Part shown: one piece after another, positions 18,275 through 26,905 of the stretch
How the letters are laid out: every line of letters starts with the position of its first letter
Position numbering within the stretch: the stretch's first letter is position 1
Assembly (NCBI RefSeq): GCF_900167935.1
Contig: NZ_FUYL01000006.1
Coordinates: 186,001 to 250,000, forward strand
DNA: 64,000 nucleotides
From: Maribacter arcticus
Lineage (GTDB): Bacteria; Bacteroidota; Bacteroidia; Flavobacteriales; Flavobacteriaceae
Direction: 5' to 3'
Made by a program: the position numbers and the translations under genes
The notes under the pieces: generated by a model
What the model was told of the DNA's origin: nothing
Databases searched by the model: none
What the model saw: the letters and a program-made list of their open reading frames with translations, nothing else

Positions 18275-19417
18275 ATGCAAAAAAACATATATAGAATAGT
18301 AATCCTTTTCATCTTCGCCATAGTTTTAAGTTGTGGGGATAAAGAAAAGCAAGCAATAGAGAGTGGAGCGTCTGAAGCTAATACTGATAATCGTATTCAA
18401 GTTACTCAAGAACAATTTGAACAAAACAACATGAGTTTAGGGCAAATTAAAGAAAGTGAATTCCCTATAATGGTGACTACATCTGGTATGATAGATGTAC
18501 CGCCAGAGAATAGGGCGGTCGTTAGTGCCACCATGGGTGGTTATATTAAAACCACACCTTTGTTAATAGGCGATAAAGTTCGGAAAGGTCAATTACTAGT
18601 TACTATAGAAAATCCGGAGTTCGTGGCTTTACAGCAAGAATATATGGAGGTCAATGGACAGTTAAGTTATTTGAAGGCAGAGTATGAACGCCAACAAACC
18701 ATGGTTGCCGAGAATATTTCTTCTCAGAAAAGTTTTTTAAAAGCTGAGAGCGATTACAAAACGGGAGTGGCAAAGTACAACGGACTCAAAAAGCAATTGG
18801 GCATGTTGAATATTTCGGTAGAACAAGTTGAAAAAGGAATAATAAGTTCGGTGGCATCAATTTATGCGCCCATTGCTGGGAGTATAACCAGTGTAAATGT
18901 TTCAAAAGGGACTTTCGTTTCCCCAGCAACTTCTATCATGGAGATAATTAATAATGACCATATTCATTTAGAATTATCGGTTTTTGAAAAGGATATTATG
19001 AAAATAAAAAAAGGGCAGCTGGTAGAATTCCGTATTCCAGAAGCTTCTTCAGATATTTACAAGGCAGAAGTTCATTTGGTAGGTACCTCAATTGACGATA
19101 ATAGAACAATTAAGGTTCATGCCCATTTAGAGGATGAAAAAGTAACTAATTTTCTCACAGGAATGTTTGTAGAGGCTAGTATAATAACAGATTCTTCAAC
19201 TCAAATGTCACTGCCTACAGATGCAATCGGAGTTATAGATGACCAATCATATGTACTTCTTTTAGATGAAACAAAAGAGGGTAATTATTATTTTGCACAG
19301 GTGCCGGTAAAAACCCAAGGTAGTTATCAGAATATGACCGCATTAGATAAAACGACAATTTTTAAGCAAGGAGCACAATTTTTAACAAAAGGCGCGTTTA
19401 GCCTGATAGGAGAGTAG
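18275..19417 (+). CDS. RND efflux periplasmic adaptor (CzcB/CusB-like) lipoprotein
   Basis: The 380-residue protein has a lipoprotein leader ending in VLSC (Cys20). It shows the membrane fusion protein order: a lipoyl half (GDKVRKGQLLVTIENPE), a helical hairpin at about 115-175, the second lipoyl half (SIYAPIAGSITSVNVSKGTFV) and beta-barrel and membrane-proximal domains. It links the RND pump to the outer membrane factor, both of which are encoded by the preceding fused gene. No His-rich or Met-rich metal-binding tail is visible, unlike some CusB and CzcB proteins. Confidence 0.92.
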   Translation: MQKNIYRIVILFIFAIVLSCGDKEKQAIESGASEANTDNRIQVTQEQFEQNNMSLGQIKESEFPIMVTTSGMIDVPPENRAVVSATMGGYIKTTPLLIGDKVRKGQLLVTIENPEFVALQQEYMEVNGQLSYLKAEYERQQTMVAENISSQKSFLKAESDYKTGVAKYNGLKKQLGMLNISVEQVEKGIISSVASIYAPIAGSITSVNVSKGTFVSPATSIMEIINNDHIHLELSVFEKDIMKIKKGQLVEFRIPEASSDIYKAEVHLVGTSIDDNRTIKVHAHLEDEKVTNFLTGMFVEASIITDSSTQMSLPTDAIGVIDDQSYVLLLDETKEGNYYFAQVPVKTQGSYQNMTALDKTTIFKQGAQFLTKGAFSLIGE

Positions 19418-19440
19418 GTTAAAAAATGACTTTTTAATTT

Positions 19441-19464
19441 TAAGAAAATAATGTGATTTTCTTA
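19441..19464. terminator. AT-rich hairpin between efflux and thioredoxin operons
   Basis: TAAGAAAAT and ATTTTCTTA form nine-base arms around aatgtg, 24 bases after the adaptor stop. It may be a weak terminator of the efflux operon, separating it from the thioredoxin-ApbE operon. There is no long T tract on the + strand. Confidence 0.35.
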
Positions 19465-19486
19465 GAAAGGTACTGGTATAATTATT

Positions 19487-19501
19487 GACTTAATCTAAGT
19501 C
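19487..19501. promoter_or_regulatory. palindrome before the thioredoxin-ApbE operon
   Basis: GACTTAatcTAAGTC has perfect six-base arms and ends 16 bases before the thioredoxin ATG. It could be an operator for this four-gene operon or affect translation. No second copy was noticed in the window. Confidence 0.35.
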
Positions 19502-19517
19502 TATTTAATAAAAAGAT

Positions 19518-19958
19518 ATGAAAAAGTACATATTGTTAGTGTTGTTTATAGCTGCAGGAATGGGTTCATCGTTTGCACAAGAATGGCAAACCGATTTAAG
19601 TACAGCAAAAGAAATAGCGAAATCAAAAGACTTACCAATTGTTTTAGTATTTCAAGGTTCAGATTGGTGTGCACCTTGTATTAAATTAGATAGGGAAGTT
19701 TGGTCTACAGATGAATTTAAAACGTATGCTAAAAATCATTATGTAATGTTGCAGGCAGATTTTCCTAGAAGAAAAAATAATGCATTATCTCCAGAACAAA
19801 AAGATAAGAACAAAGCTTTAGCGGAAAAATATAACAAAAACGGTATTTTTCCTTTCGTGGTGGTCATGAACGGTGATGGTGAGGTTTTTGGGGAAACTAG
19901 TTATAAAAAACTATCTCCAAAAGAATACATAAATGAAATGAATTCATTCATAAAATAG
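19518..19958 (+). CDS. exported thioredoxin-family protein (CAPC)
   Basis: The 146-residue protein has a signal peptide (residues 1-20, cleavage after SFA) and a thioredoxin fold with active site SDWCAPC (Cys51, Cys54). The cis-Pro region is NGIFPFVVVMNGDG. This is a DUF255/thioredoxin_7-like periplasmic disulfide enzyme. It is the first gene of a tight operon with ApbE (one-base gap), DUF4266 (4-base overlap) and DUF3570. In that context it could keep the cysteines of the DUF4266 lipoprotein (Cys67, Cys69) reduced; this is inference. Confidence 0.88.
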   Translation: MKKYILLVLFIAAGMGSSFAQEWQTDLSTAKEIAKSKDLPIVLVFQGSDWCAPCIKLDREVWSTDEFKTYAKNHYVMLQADFPRRKNNALSPEQKDKNKALAEKYNKNGIFPFVVVMNGDGEVFGETSYKKLSPKEYINEMNSFIK

Positions 19959-19959
19959 G

Positions 19960-20940
19960 GTGAAGAACATAGTCCTCATATTAACGTTGTTTTCTGTAGG
20001 GTTACTCAGTGCTCAAGAGTCATATAAACGTACCTTAAAATTAATGGGGAGCCGTTTTGACATTACAGTGGTAGCTAAAAATCCCGTTGAAGCGAATGAA
20101 TATATCGATTTGGCTGTCAATGAAATAACAAGAATTGAGAAGTTAATATCTTCTTGGGATTCAAACTCTCAAACATCAGAAATTAATAAAAATGCAGGTT
20201 TGAAACCAATAAAGGTCGATGTCGAATTATTCGATTTGATTCAAAGGTCAATCGGTATTTCTAAACTAACCGATGGTGCTTTTGATATTAGCTATGCTTC
20301 GATGGATAAAATTTGGAAGTTCGATGGTAGTATGAAAGAGATGCCTTCTGCAGATTCAATCAAAGCATCCGTTGAAAAAGTTGGTTTTCAAAATATAATG
20401 TTAGACAAAGAAAACAATACTGTTTTTTTGAAGCTAAAAGGTATGAAGATTGGTTTTGGTGCTATTGGTAAAGGCTATGCAGCAGATAAAGCAAAGGACT
20501 TATTAATATCAAAAGGTGTTGTTTCAGGAATCATTAATGCATCCGGTGACATGAATACTTGGGGTAAGCAACCAGATGGGAGCGAATGGAAAGTTGCCAT
20601 TACGAATCCTATGGATAAGAATAAGGTTTTTGCCTTGTTGCCTATATCCAATGGGGCAGTAGTGACTTCAGGTAATTACGAGAAGTATGTGACCTTTAAT
20701 AATATTCGATACACCCATATTATTGACCCGCGAAGTGGATATCCCGCAACGGGTATTATCAGTGTCACCGTTTTCGCCCCAAAAGCTGAATTGGCAGATG
20801 CTTTGGCAACATCGGTATTTGTGATGGGAAAAGAAGTCGGATTAAATCGTATCGAGCAGTTACCAAAAGTAGAATGTATAATAATTGATGATAAAGGAAA
20901 TATTATCACATCGAAGAATATAGAAATAGAAAAATCATGA
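19960..20940 (+). CDS. FAD:protein FMN transferase (ApbE family)
   Basis: The 326-residue protein has a GTG start one base after the thioredoxin stop and a leader ending near LLSAQE. It shows ApbE motifs MGSRFDITVV, GAIGKGYAADKA, NASGDMNTWG, HIIDPRSGYPA and the metal-site Asp in ELADALATSVFVMG. ApbE enzymes use FAD to attach FMN to Ser/Thr of exported proteins, usually at a D/S-G-A-T/S type site. No classic acceptor (NqrC/RnfG FMN-binding domain) is encoded nearby, so its client is unknown. Its 3-prime end overlaps the DUF4266 start (ATGA). Confidence 0.92.
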   Translation: MKNIVLILTLFSVGLLSAQESYKRTLKLMGSRFDITVVAKNPVEANEYIDLAVNEITRIEKLISSWDSNSQTSEINKNAGLKPIKVDVELFDLIQRSIGISKLTDGAFDISYASMDKIWKFDGSMKEMPSADSIKASVEKVGFQNIMLDKENNTVFLKLKGMKIGFGAIGKGYAADKAKDLLISKGVVSGIINASGDMNTWGKQPDGSEWKVAITNPMDKNKVFALLPISNGAVVTSGNYEKYVTFNNIRYTHIIDPRSGYPATGIISVTVFAPKAELADALATSVFVMGKEVGLNRIEQLPKVECIIIDDKGNIITSKNIEIEKS

Positions 20941-21149
20941 TAAAGAATTTTTTAATTTTTGTCTTAATAGCGGGTTCCTTTAGTAGCTGCACAGTGTTAA
21001 AGGAGTATGAAAAGATTAATATAAATGATCCTGATATGGTTTTACAGGATAAGAAAGTTGATCGTAATGTAACTACCATGCACTCTTATAGAGAGGCTGC
21101 TGCTGGAGCAAATGGCGGAAAAACGGGTGGTGGCTGCGGCTGTAATTAA
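20937..21149 (+). CDS. DUF4266 small lipoprotein with C-terminal Gly/Cys tail
   Basis: A 70-residue protein with a leader ending in SFSSC (Cys18, a lipobox-like site). A conserved-looking core (INDPDMV ... HSYREAAAGANGG) is followed by a C-terminal KTGGGCGCN tail with Cys67 and Cys69. This is the DUF4266 pattern. Function is not established as far as I know. The Cys-X-Cys tail suggests metal ligation, a thiol redox role or a modified peptide. The start overlaps the ApbE stop by four bases, indicating coupled translation. The mature protein would be only about 52 residues. Confidence 0.85.
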   Translation: MIKNFLIFVLIAGSFSSCTVLKEYEKININDPDMVLQDKKVDRNVTTMHSYREAAAGANGGKTGGGCGCN

Positions 21150-21171
21150 TTAAAATAGAACTTCACAAAAA

Positions 21172-22497
21172 ATGAAAATATTTAAAACTATAGGTTTTAC
21201 AGTAACACTACTCTTGTTTGTGACATGTTATGCGCAACAGGAACAAGATTCAATTAAAACTTATAAGAAGCGTGTTCTAGAAACTACCGAAGTAGATTTT
21301 CTCACTAGTTATTACGGTCAAAGTGGTGACAATGCAGCAGTGAGTGGTGGTATAGGAACGGAAGAATTAACAGATGTCACAGGAACTTTTGTAGTTTCAA
21401 TTCCGTTGAGCGATGATGATGTGCTAACAATTGATGCGGGTGTATCCGCTTATACTTCTGCATCATCTAGTAACGTTGACCCATTTGATGGCGGACAGCC
21501 AGCTGATCCTTTTGTAGCTAGTTCTGGTGCGTCTAGTTCAGATACTTGGGTAAATTTATCGGGCTCATATAGTCATAGTTCAGATGATAGAAATACCATT
21601 GTATCGGGTAAACTATCGGTGTCTTCAGAATATGATTATTTCTCTTTAGGTTTTGGCGGAGGTTTAACCAAATTATTCAATGAGAAAAATACAGAAGTTA
21701 GTGTAAATGCCAATGTGTATTTAGATAAGTGGAATTCTATATATCCGTCAGAGCTTAGACCTTTTGCCAGTGGAGCTAATGGTTTGGCTAATGGCTTCTT
21801 CTCAAATAAAACGATTACGGGTGATACTAACTACAGCCCCATTTTTGATAAATTTTCAGACGAAACAAGAAATTCCTATTCTGTAGGATTTGGTTTTTCG
21901 CAAATTCTAAGTAAAAATCTTCAGGGCTCATTGGCGTTAGATTTTGTACAGCAACAAGGGTTATTATCGACTCCGTTTCAACGTGTCTATTTTGCTGATG
22001 TAGCAGATTCTTTTATAGAGAACTTTCAACTGGCCGATGCCATTGAACAATTGCCTGATAGTCGGTTTAAAGTAGCCGTAGGGGGCCGTTTAAACTGGTA
22101 TGTAAATGAGACCGTGGTGGTGCGAAGTTTTTATCGATATTATTATGATGATTGGGGTATTAGCTCGCACACGGCAAGTGTAGAAGTACCGATTAAGATT
22201 TCAGATAAGTTTACAATATATCCTTCCTATAGATATTATCAGCAGACAGCGGCAGATTACTTTTACGGATATGAAGAAGCCTTATCTACCGATACATATT
22301 ATACTTCCGATTATGATTTATCGGAATATTCGGCAAATCAATTCGGAATGGGAGTTTCGTATACAGATATATTTACAAAAGCACATATTTGGAAACTTGG
22401 GCTTAAAAGTATTGATTTGAAGTTTTATAAATATGACAGAGATACCACTTTTAGTTCTAGTATAATAACAGCAGGATTTAAGTTTGTAATGGACTAA
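21172..22497 (+). CDS. DUF3570 outer membrane beta-barrel-like protein
   Basis: The 441-residue protein has a signal peptide (residues 1-21) and alternating hydrophobic/polar strands to a C-terminal strand ending in TAGFKFVMD, as expected of an outer membrane barrel. This is the DUF3570 pattern, starting with an ETTEVDFLTSYYGQSGDNAAV block. A Ser/Gly-rich segment (VASSGASSSD, residues 115-124) loosely resembles an ApbE flavinylation site, but the match is weak. It is the last gene of the thioredoxin-ApbE-DUF4266 operon and is followed by a strong terminator. Function unknown; a pore or receptor partner for the DUF4266 protein is inferred. Confidence 0.85.
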   Translation: MKIFKTIGFTVTLLLFVTCYAQQEQDSIKTYKKRVLETTEVDFLTSYYGQSGDNAAVSGGIGTEELTDVTGTFVVSIPLSDDDVLTIDAGVSAYTSASSSNVDPFDGGQPADPFVASSGASSSDTWVNLSGSYSHSSDDRNTIVSGKLSVSSEYDYFSLGFGGGLTKLFNEKNTEVSVNANVYLDKWNSIYPSELRPFASGANGLANGFFSNKTITGDTNYSPIFDKFSDETRNSYSVGFGFSQILSKNLQGSLALDFVQQQGLLSTPFQRVYFADVADSFIENFQLADAIEQLPDSRFKVAVGGRLNWYVNETVVVRSFYRYYYDDWGISSHTASVEVPIKISDKFTIYPSYRYYQQTAADYFYGYEEALSTDTYYTSDYDLSEYSANQFGMGVSYTDIFTKAHIWKLGLKSIDLKFYKYDRDTTFSSSIITAGFKFVMD

Positions 22498-22516
22498 ATC
22501 TCTAAATGAAATAAAA

Positions 22517-22548
22517 CAAAAAAACAGGTCGCTAGACCTGTTTTTTTG
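22517..22548 (+). terminator. terminator of the DUF3570 operon
   Basis: Fourteen-base arms (CAAAAAAACAGGTC and its complement) enclose GCTA and end in seven T on the + strand, 20 bases after the DUF3570 stop. This is a clear rho-independent terminator. Confidence 0.9.
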
Positions 22549-22641
22549 TTTGTATCTAAATTGAGTTTAGGTTTATTCTGTAATAAAGGTTGAATGTTTT
22601 AAATTATATTTCAAATATCTTTAACAAGATTAAAATTGAAA

Positions 22642-23456
22642 ATGATGGAATTGAGAAAGGAATATGACCTTATTTGTGTTGGTACAGGTATCATGAGTGC
22701 AACGTTAGCATTATTAGTAAAGCAGTTAAAGCCAGATCTTAATGTACTAATCGTTGAACGATTAAATCAGGTAGAGTAAGAAAGTTCTGCTGCTTGGAAC
22801 AATGCAGGTTAGGGGGCACTCGGCCCTATGTGAACTTATATATACCAGAAGGTGAAGAGGGTCATGTGAACATAAAAAAGGCAATTGACATTTGTACGCA
22901 ATTTAAAACCTCAAATCAGTTTTGGTCCTTTTTGGTAAATGAAGGCTTCATTAAAGACTCTAAATATTTCATTACTCTAGACCCACATCGTAGCTGGGTA
23001 CAAGGTGAAGAAAATGTAGGCTATCTAGAAAAGCAGTACAAGGCCTTTAAAGAGCATTTTATGTTCGATAGTATAGAGTTTTCTAGGGAGGTAGGGAAAA
23101 TGAAAGAATAGTTTCCGCTAATGATTCATGGGCGTACAGAAGATGAAATTATGGCCGCGTCAAGAATAGATAGGGGTACAGAAATGAATTATGGCTCATT
23201 AACAGAACAGTTGTATGATATTTTAGCTACGGAATATGATACCGAAGTATTGTTCAATACAGAAGTACTAGACATAGATTCTGACAAGAATGAAGATTGG
23301 TTTTTAAAGATGGAGAAAGCTTTTCCTAAAATGATTACATCTGAAGTTGGAAAACTGAAACTAAATAAAAAGGTACCCTTCTATAAAAAAGAAGTGACTC
23401 AAGACTTATTTGAAGAAGAACTTAAAAAATCTAGAATTGCTTTAAAATTAGCTTAG
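22642..23456 (+). pseudogene. malate:quinone oxidoreductase remnant (mqo)
   Basis: The reading frame begins as MELRKEYDLICVGTGIMSATLALL, the FAD-binding N-terminus of Mqo, and continues through ESSAAWNNAG, HVNIKKAIDIC, HRSWVQGEENVGYL and IMAASRIDRGTEMNYG. It is broken by TAA at 22777, TAG at 22810, a frameshift shortly after, and TAG at 23109 where the family has Trp. After about residue 190 the whole central FAD/substrate region is missing. The sequence jumps to a C-terminus-like end (AFPKMI ... LFEEELKKSRIALKL). Functional Mqo, about 490-500 residues, oxidises malate to oxaloacetate with quinone. The damage is too extensive for sequencing error. A working copy may exist elsewhere. Confidence 0.85.
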
Positions 23457-23488
23457 AAAATTGCTATTTAAAATGTTATATAAAATTA

Positions 23489-23518
23489 AAAACGCCGGAA
23501 GATATCTTCCGGCGTTTT
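23489..23518. terminator. bidirectional palindromic terminator
   Basis: A 30-base perfect palindrome (arm AAAACGCCGGAAGAT) lies between the mqo remnant and the convergent oxidoreductase gene. With A and T tracts on both sides it can end transcription in both directions. Confidence 0.88.
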
Positions 23519-23540
23519 CGTTTGCAATAGCATAAGGGCA

Positions 23541-25745
23541 TTATCCAATTAATGGTTTTTCAGTAATAAACGGCTGATTATAATGTCTTTGCCCTGTTGC
23601 CCTGTATAATGCATTTGATAATGCACCTATAACTGGAGGAAGAGAAGGTTCTCCCAATCCTGTAGGATCAATGCCATTATCTACAAAATAGCTTTCAATT
23701 TCTTTCGGTGCCTCCTTATGGCGAATTAGTCGATAGGTATCAAAGTTAGATTGCTGAGGTTTACCATCCTCAAATGTCATTTGGCTATAAGTAGCATGAC
23801 CAATTCCATCGATTATACCTCCTTCAATTTGATTTTTTGCTGCCATTGGGTTAATTATAATTCCGCAATCAACGGCACACCATACTTTATCTACTTTTGG
23901 TGGATTAGTATCTTTTGCAAGATCTAATACCTGAGCCACATATGAATTATGGCAGTAGTAAGCTGATACACCTCTAGCGGCTCCATTCTTTTGATTACCG
24001 TCCCAACCAGATTTTTCTTTTACTAATTTAAGAACACCAGCATAACGTTTTGGGTCATAATCATTATTTTCTGGATCACCCACTGGGCTTTTAATCACTC
24101 TGTCAAATAATTCAAGTCTAAATTCTATAGGGTCTTTACCGGCTGCTTCAGCAACTTCATCTATAAATGCTTGTTCGGCACCTGCAACAAAATTTGACCG
24201 TGGTGCGCGCCATGCTCCTGTAGTAACATTGGTATCTAATATGAATTTTTCAGCCAAATAATTATCAACTGCTCCTGCAGGGAATCTGTTTTCAAAAATT
24301 AAATCGTCATTTGATCCGGCACCTTTAACGTGCCAAGCGATTAAATTACCGTCTTTGTCTAAACCGGCCTTATATTTCACTTTATAGGTAGGTCGATACG
24401 TACCTTGGGTCATATCATCTTCACGTGAATAAACCAATTTTATCGGCGCCTGCATTTTTTGAGATATTACAGCCGCTTCAACCCCAAATGTTCCGTATAA
24501 TCGCCTTCCAAAACCACCCCCCATACGGGTCATTTTTATATCTATTTTTTCAACGGGCATATCTAGTCTAGATGCCAAAGATTTTTCTAAAAATTCAGGA
24601 GTTTGAATTGGGCCGTTCAAAATTGCTCTTTCGGCAGTAACGTCCGCATAAAAGTTCATAGGCTCCATAGTATTGTGTGCTAAAAATGGAGCACTAAAAG
24701 TGCGTTCAATAATCTGTGATGCTGATTTGAATGCCTTTGCAACATCACCATCTTTACGTGCAGCTTCCTTTGCAGACGTATTTAATAATTTAGTTAAAGC
24801 CTCATCATGACCTGAAGTACTCTCTAAAGTAGAAGTTTTTTCCCATTCAACGTTCAAGGCTTTTTTGGCCATCATACATTGCCAGGTACTTTCACCAACA
24901 ATAGCAACCATTTTTGCAATGCTACCTCCATCAGACCATTGTTTTTCCATTCCCTCTGGGTATACATCGATAGGAAATACATCTTTAATACCGGCCATTG
25001 ATTTTACAGATTCGGTATCCATGGATTTATAACTAAATCCGAAAGCAGGTGGATGTACAATCATAGCAATCAACATGCCTTCTTCTTGAATATCGATTCC
25101 GAATAAAGATTTGCCGGTTACTATATTTGGTCCGTCAACGTTTCTTCTATCCGTTCCTATAATCACAAAATCTTTAATATCTTTTAGGGTAACTTCTTCA
25201 GGTACTGCCATGGTAGCTGCGGAAGATGCCATTTCTCCATAACCTGCAGATTTATTTGAAGCCTTATGGCTTATGATACCTGCAGCCGTTGTTATTTCTG
25301 ATGCAGGAACTTGCCAAGCCTCTGCAGCAGCGGCAATTAGCATATGCCGAGCAGTGGCCCCAGCCATACGTAAACCTTGCCAACCGGCACGAATAGATTG
25401 GCTACCACCAGCGAGTTGTCTTTGAAATATATCGGTATTTAATGGAGCTTGCTCTACTATTACATTATCCCAATCTGTATCTAATTCCTCTGCAACGATC
25501 ATTGGCATAGATGTTTTAACATTCTGGCCAATTTCAGGATTTGGTGACATGATAGTTACCATGCCATTATCACCAATTTTAAGGAAACCATTTATATCAA
25601 ACCATTCTTTAGGCATATTATTTACTTGTTCCGGGGTTGGATTACAAGAAGCTAGCCAACTAAAACCTATTACCATGCCACCACCTGCAAGGGCAGAGCT
25701 TTTTATAAAGGAACGTCTATTATATGTTGTTTTTATGAGTGTCAT
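23541..25745 (-). CDS. molybdopterin-binding subunit of an exported xanthine dehydrogenase-family oxidoreductase
   Basis: The 734-residue protein resembles the isoquinoline 1-oxidoreductase beta (IorB) branch. It has a twin-arginine leader (YNRRSFIKSS, then a hydrophobic stretch ending in SC). Mo-cofactor motifs follow: GGGFGRRLYGTFGVEAA, TGAWRAPRSNFVAG and the catalytic Glu region GLGEPSLPPVIGAL near the C-terminus. Such enzymes hydroxylate aldehydes or N-heterocycles in the periplasm and pass electrons to a 2Fe-2S partner. That partner gene lies directly upstream, 52 bases away. No cytochrome subunit or XdhC-type maturation gene is in the window. Substrate unknown. Confidence 0.9.
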   Translation of the reverse strand: MTLIKTTYNRRSFIKSSALAGGGMVIGFSWLASCNPTPEQVNNMPKEWFDINGFLKIGDNGMVTIMSPNPEIGQNVKTSMPMIVAEELDTDWDNVIVEQAPLNTDIFQRQLAGGSQSIRAGWQGLRMAGATARHMLIAAAAEAWQVPASEITTAAGIISHKASNKSAGYGEMASSAATMAVPEEVTLKDIKDFVIIGTDRRNVDGPNIVTGKSLFGIDIQEEGMLIAMIVHPPAFGFSYKSMDTESVKSMAGIKDVFPIDVYPEGMEKQWSDGGSIAKMVAIVGESTWQCMMAKKALNVEWEKTSTLESTSGHDEALTKLLNTSAKEAARKDGDVAKAFKSASQIIERTFSAPFLAHNTMEPMNFYADVTAERAILNGPIQTPEFLEKSLASRLDMPVEKIDIKMTRMGGGFGRRLYGTFGVEAAVISQKMQAPIKLVYSREDDMTQGTYRPTYKVKYKAGLDKDGNLIAWHVKGAGSNDDLIFENRFPAGAVDNYLAEKFILDTNVTTGAWRAPRSNFVAGAEQAFIDEVAEAAGKDPIEFRLELFDRVIKSPVGDPENNDYDPKRYAGVLKLVKEKSGWDGNQKNGAARGVSAYYCHNSYVAQVLDLAKDTNPPKVDKVWCAVDCGIIINPMAAKNQIEGGIIDGIGHATYSQMTFEDGKPQQSNFDTYRLIRHKEAPKEIESYFVDNGIDPTGLGEPSLPPVIGALSNALYRATGQRHYNQPFITEKPLIG

Positions 25746-25797
25746 CTGTTTGTTTTTTAATGAAGTTTAAAATCCCAAAATTGTGGGCCACTTGTTA

Positions 25798-26262
25798 TTA
25801 CGCATTTGAAGTATTAGCAGCGTTCTTAATCGCTTTCTTAATTCGCGTATATGTGCCACAACGACAGATATTACCGTTCATAGCATCCTCAATCTCTACA
25901 TCTGATGGATTAGGATTTCTCTTTAAAAACGCACTTGCATTCATTATTTGCCCTGCTTGGCAATAACCACATTGGTATACATCTTCTTCTATCCAAGCTT
26001 TTTGTACCGGATGGTCGCCATTTTCAGAAAGACCTTCAATGGTAGTAATGGTTTGTTCCCCTACTGCTGATACAGGAAGTTGACAAGACCGTACTGCATT
26101 ATCGCCAAGATGCACGGTACAAGCACCGCATTGAGCGATGCCACAACCAAATTTTGTTCCTACTAATTTTAAATGGTCTCTTAGTACCCAAAGCATTGGT
26201 GTAGCTGGATCTACATCTATCTGCTCTGTTTTTCCATTAACTTTTAAACTGAAATTCGCCAT
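25798..26262 (-). CDS. 2Fe-2S subunit of the molybdenum oxidoreductase
   Basis: The 154-residue protein has the two-cluster arrangement of the xanthine dehydrogenase small subunit. A plant-ferredoxin-type site comprises Cys40, Cys45, Cys48 and Cys60. A second alpha-helical site comprises Cys98, Cys101, Cys133 and Cys135 (QCGYCQAGQ and NICRCGTY). It lacks a signal peptide, so it should be exported folded together with the Tat-tagged large subunit. It is the first gene of the pair. A 15-base palindrome at 26308 lies about 46 bases upstream. Confidence 0.93.
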   Translation of the reverse strand: MANFSLKVNGKTEQIDVDPATPMLWVLRDHLKLVGTKFGCGIAQCGACTVHLGDNAVRSCQLPVSAVGEQTITTIEGLSENGDHPVQKAWIEEDVYQCGYCQAGQIMNASAFLKRNPNPSDVEIEDAMNGNICRCGTYTRIKKAIKNAANTSNA

Positions 26263-26307
26263 TAGTTTTTGATATTTAATTGAGTCCCTTGAAATTAGGT
26301 AAAATTT

Positions 26308-26322
26308 TATACTTATTAAGTA
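26308..26322. promoter_or_regulatory. odd palindrome upstream of the Mo-oxidoreductase operon
   Basis: ATACTTATTAAGTAT is perfect around a central T and lies 46 bases before the 2Fe-2S subunit start. Sites of this shape are used by HxlR, MarR or TetR-type repressors, but no such regulator gene lies nearby. Function is inferred only from symmetry and position. Confidence 0.35.
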
Positions 26323-26354
26323 TGTTTTTTATAAATTTTTATAAACTAAGCGAA

Positions 26355-26384
26355 GAAAAAAGCCCTTGCACTGCAAGGGCTTTT
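26355..26384 (-). terminator. terminator of the DUF2383 gene
   Basis: AAAAGCCCTTGCA (26358-26370) and its complement (26372-26384) enclose one base and read into a T tract on the minus strand, 18 bases after the DUF2383 stop. It is a clear intrinsic terminator for that gene. Confidence 0.85.
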
Positions 26385-26401
26385 AAATTAATGTGGTTAC
26401 A

Positions 26402-26854
26402 CTATCTGTAATCTTCTAAGATTTCAGTTGTTTGTATATCATTGTGTAGTTTCTCACGCTGTGTTCTAATAATTTCTTTCAATCTTGGCGGCATCATCGT
26501 TTCTGTTAAGGCTTTGTCATAATCTTCAATGGCAGATTTATCTCCTCTTACAGCTTCCTCTAACATTGCCTCGTCATTATCTCCAGCAAAAAAAGCTTTT
26601 ACATCCATCCATGTTCTATGCAAGGCACCAACAGCACTTCCATCTATAGCAACACTACCTAAATCTAAATCGGGTACAGCAGCTCTGATTTCTCTTAAAA
26701 ACTGCATTCTTTCAATCACTTTCTTTTCAAAATAAGTCTTAATACCTACTTGTTCAGAATTTTTTGATGCTTTTTCAAAACCTTTTATAGCATCCTCATT
26801 TTTACTTACTAAATCTTTTAGTCTGTGTTCTATTTTCTCAATATCCTTGTTCAT
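26402..26854 (-). CDS. DUF2383 (PA2169-family) four-helix-bundle protein
   Basis: The 150-residue protein is all-helical with ferritin-like spacing: EDAIKGFEKASKNS, the core VGALHRTWMDVKAFFAGDNDEAMLEEAVRGDKSAIEDYDKAL, then RTQREKLHNDIQTTE. This fits the PA2169/DUF2383 family of ferritin-like stress proteins. No signal peptide. The gene is monocistronic, with a terminator after it. A palindrome-like CTATCGTT-N6-AATGATAG at 26884-26905 precedes it. General stress protection is inferred from family associations. Confidence 0.85.
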   Translation of the reverse strand: MNKDIEKIEHRLKDLVSKNEDAIKGFEKASKNSEQVGIKTYFEKKVIERMQFLREIRAAVPDLDLGSVAIDGSAVGALHRTWMDVKAFFAGDNDEAMLEEAVRGDKSAIEDYDKALTETMMPPRLKEIIRTQREKLHNDIQTTEILEDYR

Positions 26855-26883
26855 AATATTATATTTTATGTAGCTGCATATGT

Positions 26884-26905
26884 CTATCGTTAAAAATAAT
26901 GATAG
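26884..26905. promoter_or_regulatory. imperfect inverted repeat before the DUF2383 gene
   Basis: CTATCGTT and AATGATAG, with one mismatch, flank six bases and end about 30 bases upstream of the DUF2383 start. It could be an operator. The only other feature I see in 26906-27393 is a small open frame at 27096. Confidence 0.25.

Noticed and set aside
21172-22497. Canonical ApbE flavinylation motif in DUF3570
   Set aside because: Only a weak SSGASS segment is present, without the conserved Asp and final Thr pattern, so it is not claimed as an acceptor site.
22794-23456. Two separate small genes
   Set aside because: Both frames match successive parts of malate:quinone oxidoreductase, interrupted by stops; they form one pseudogene, not two genes.
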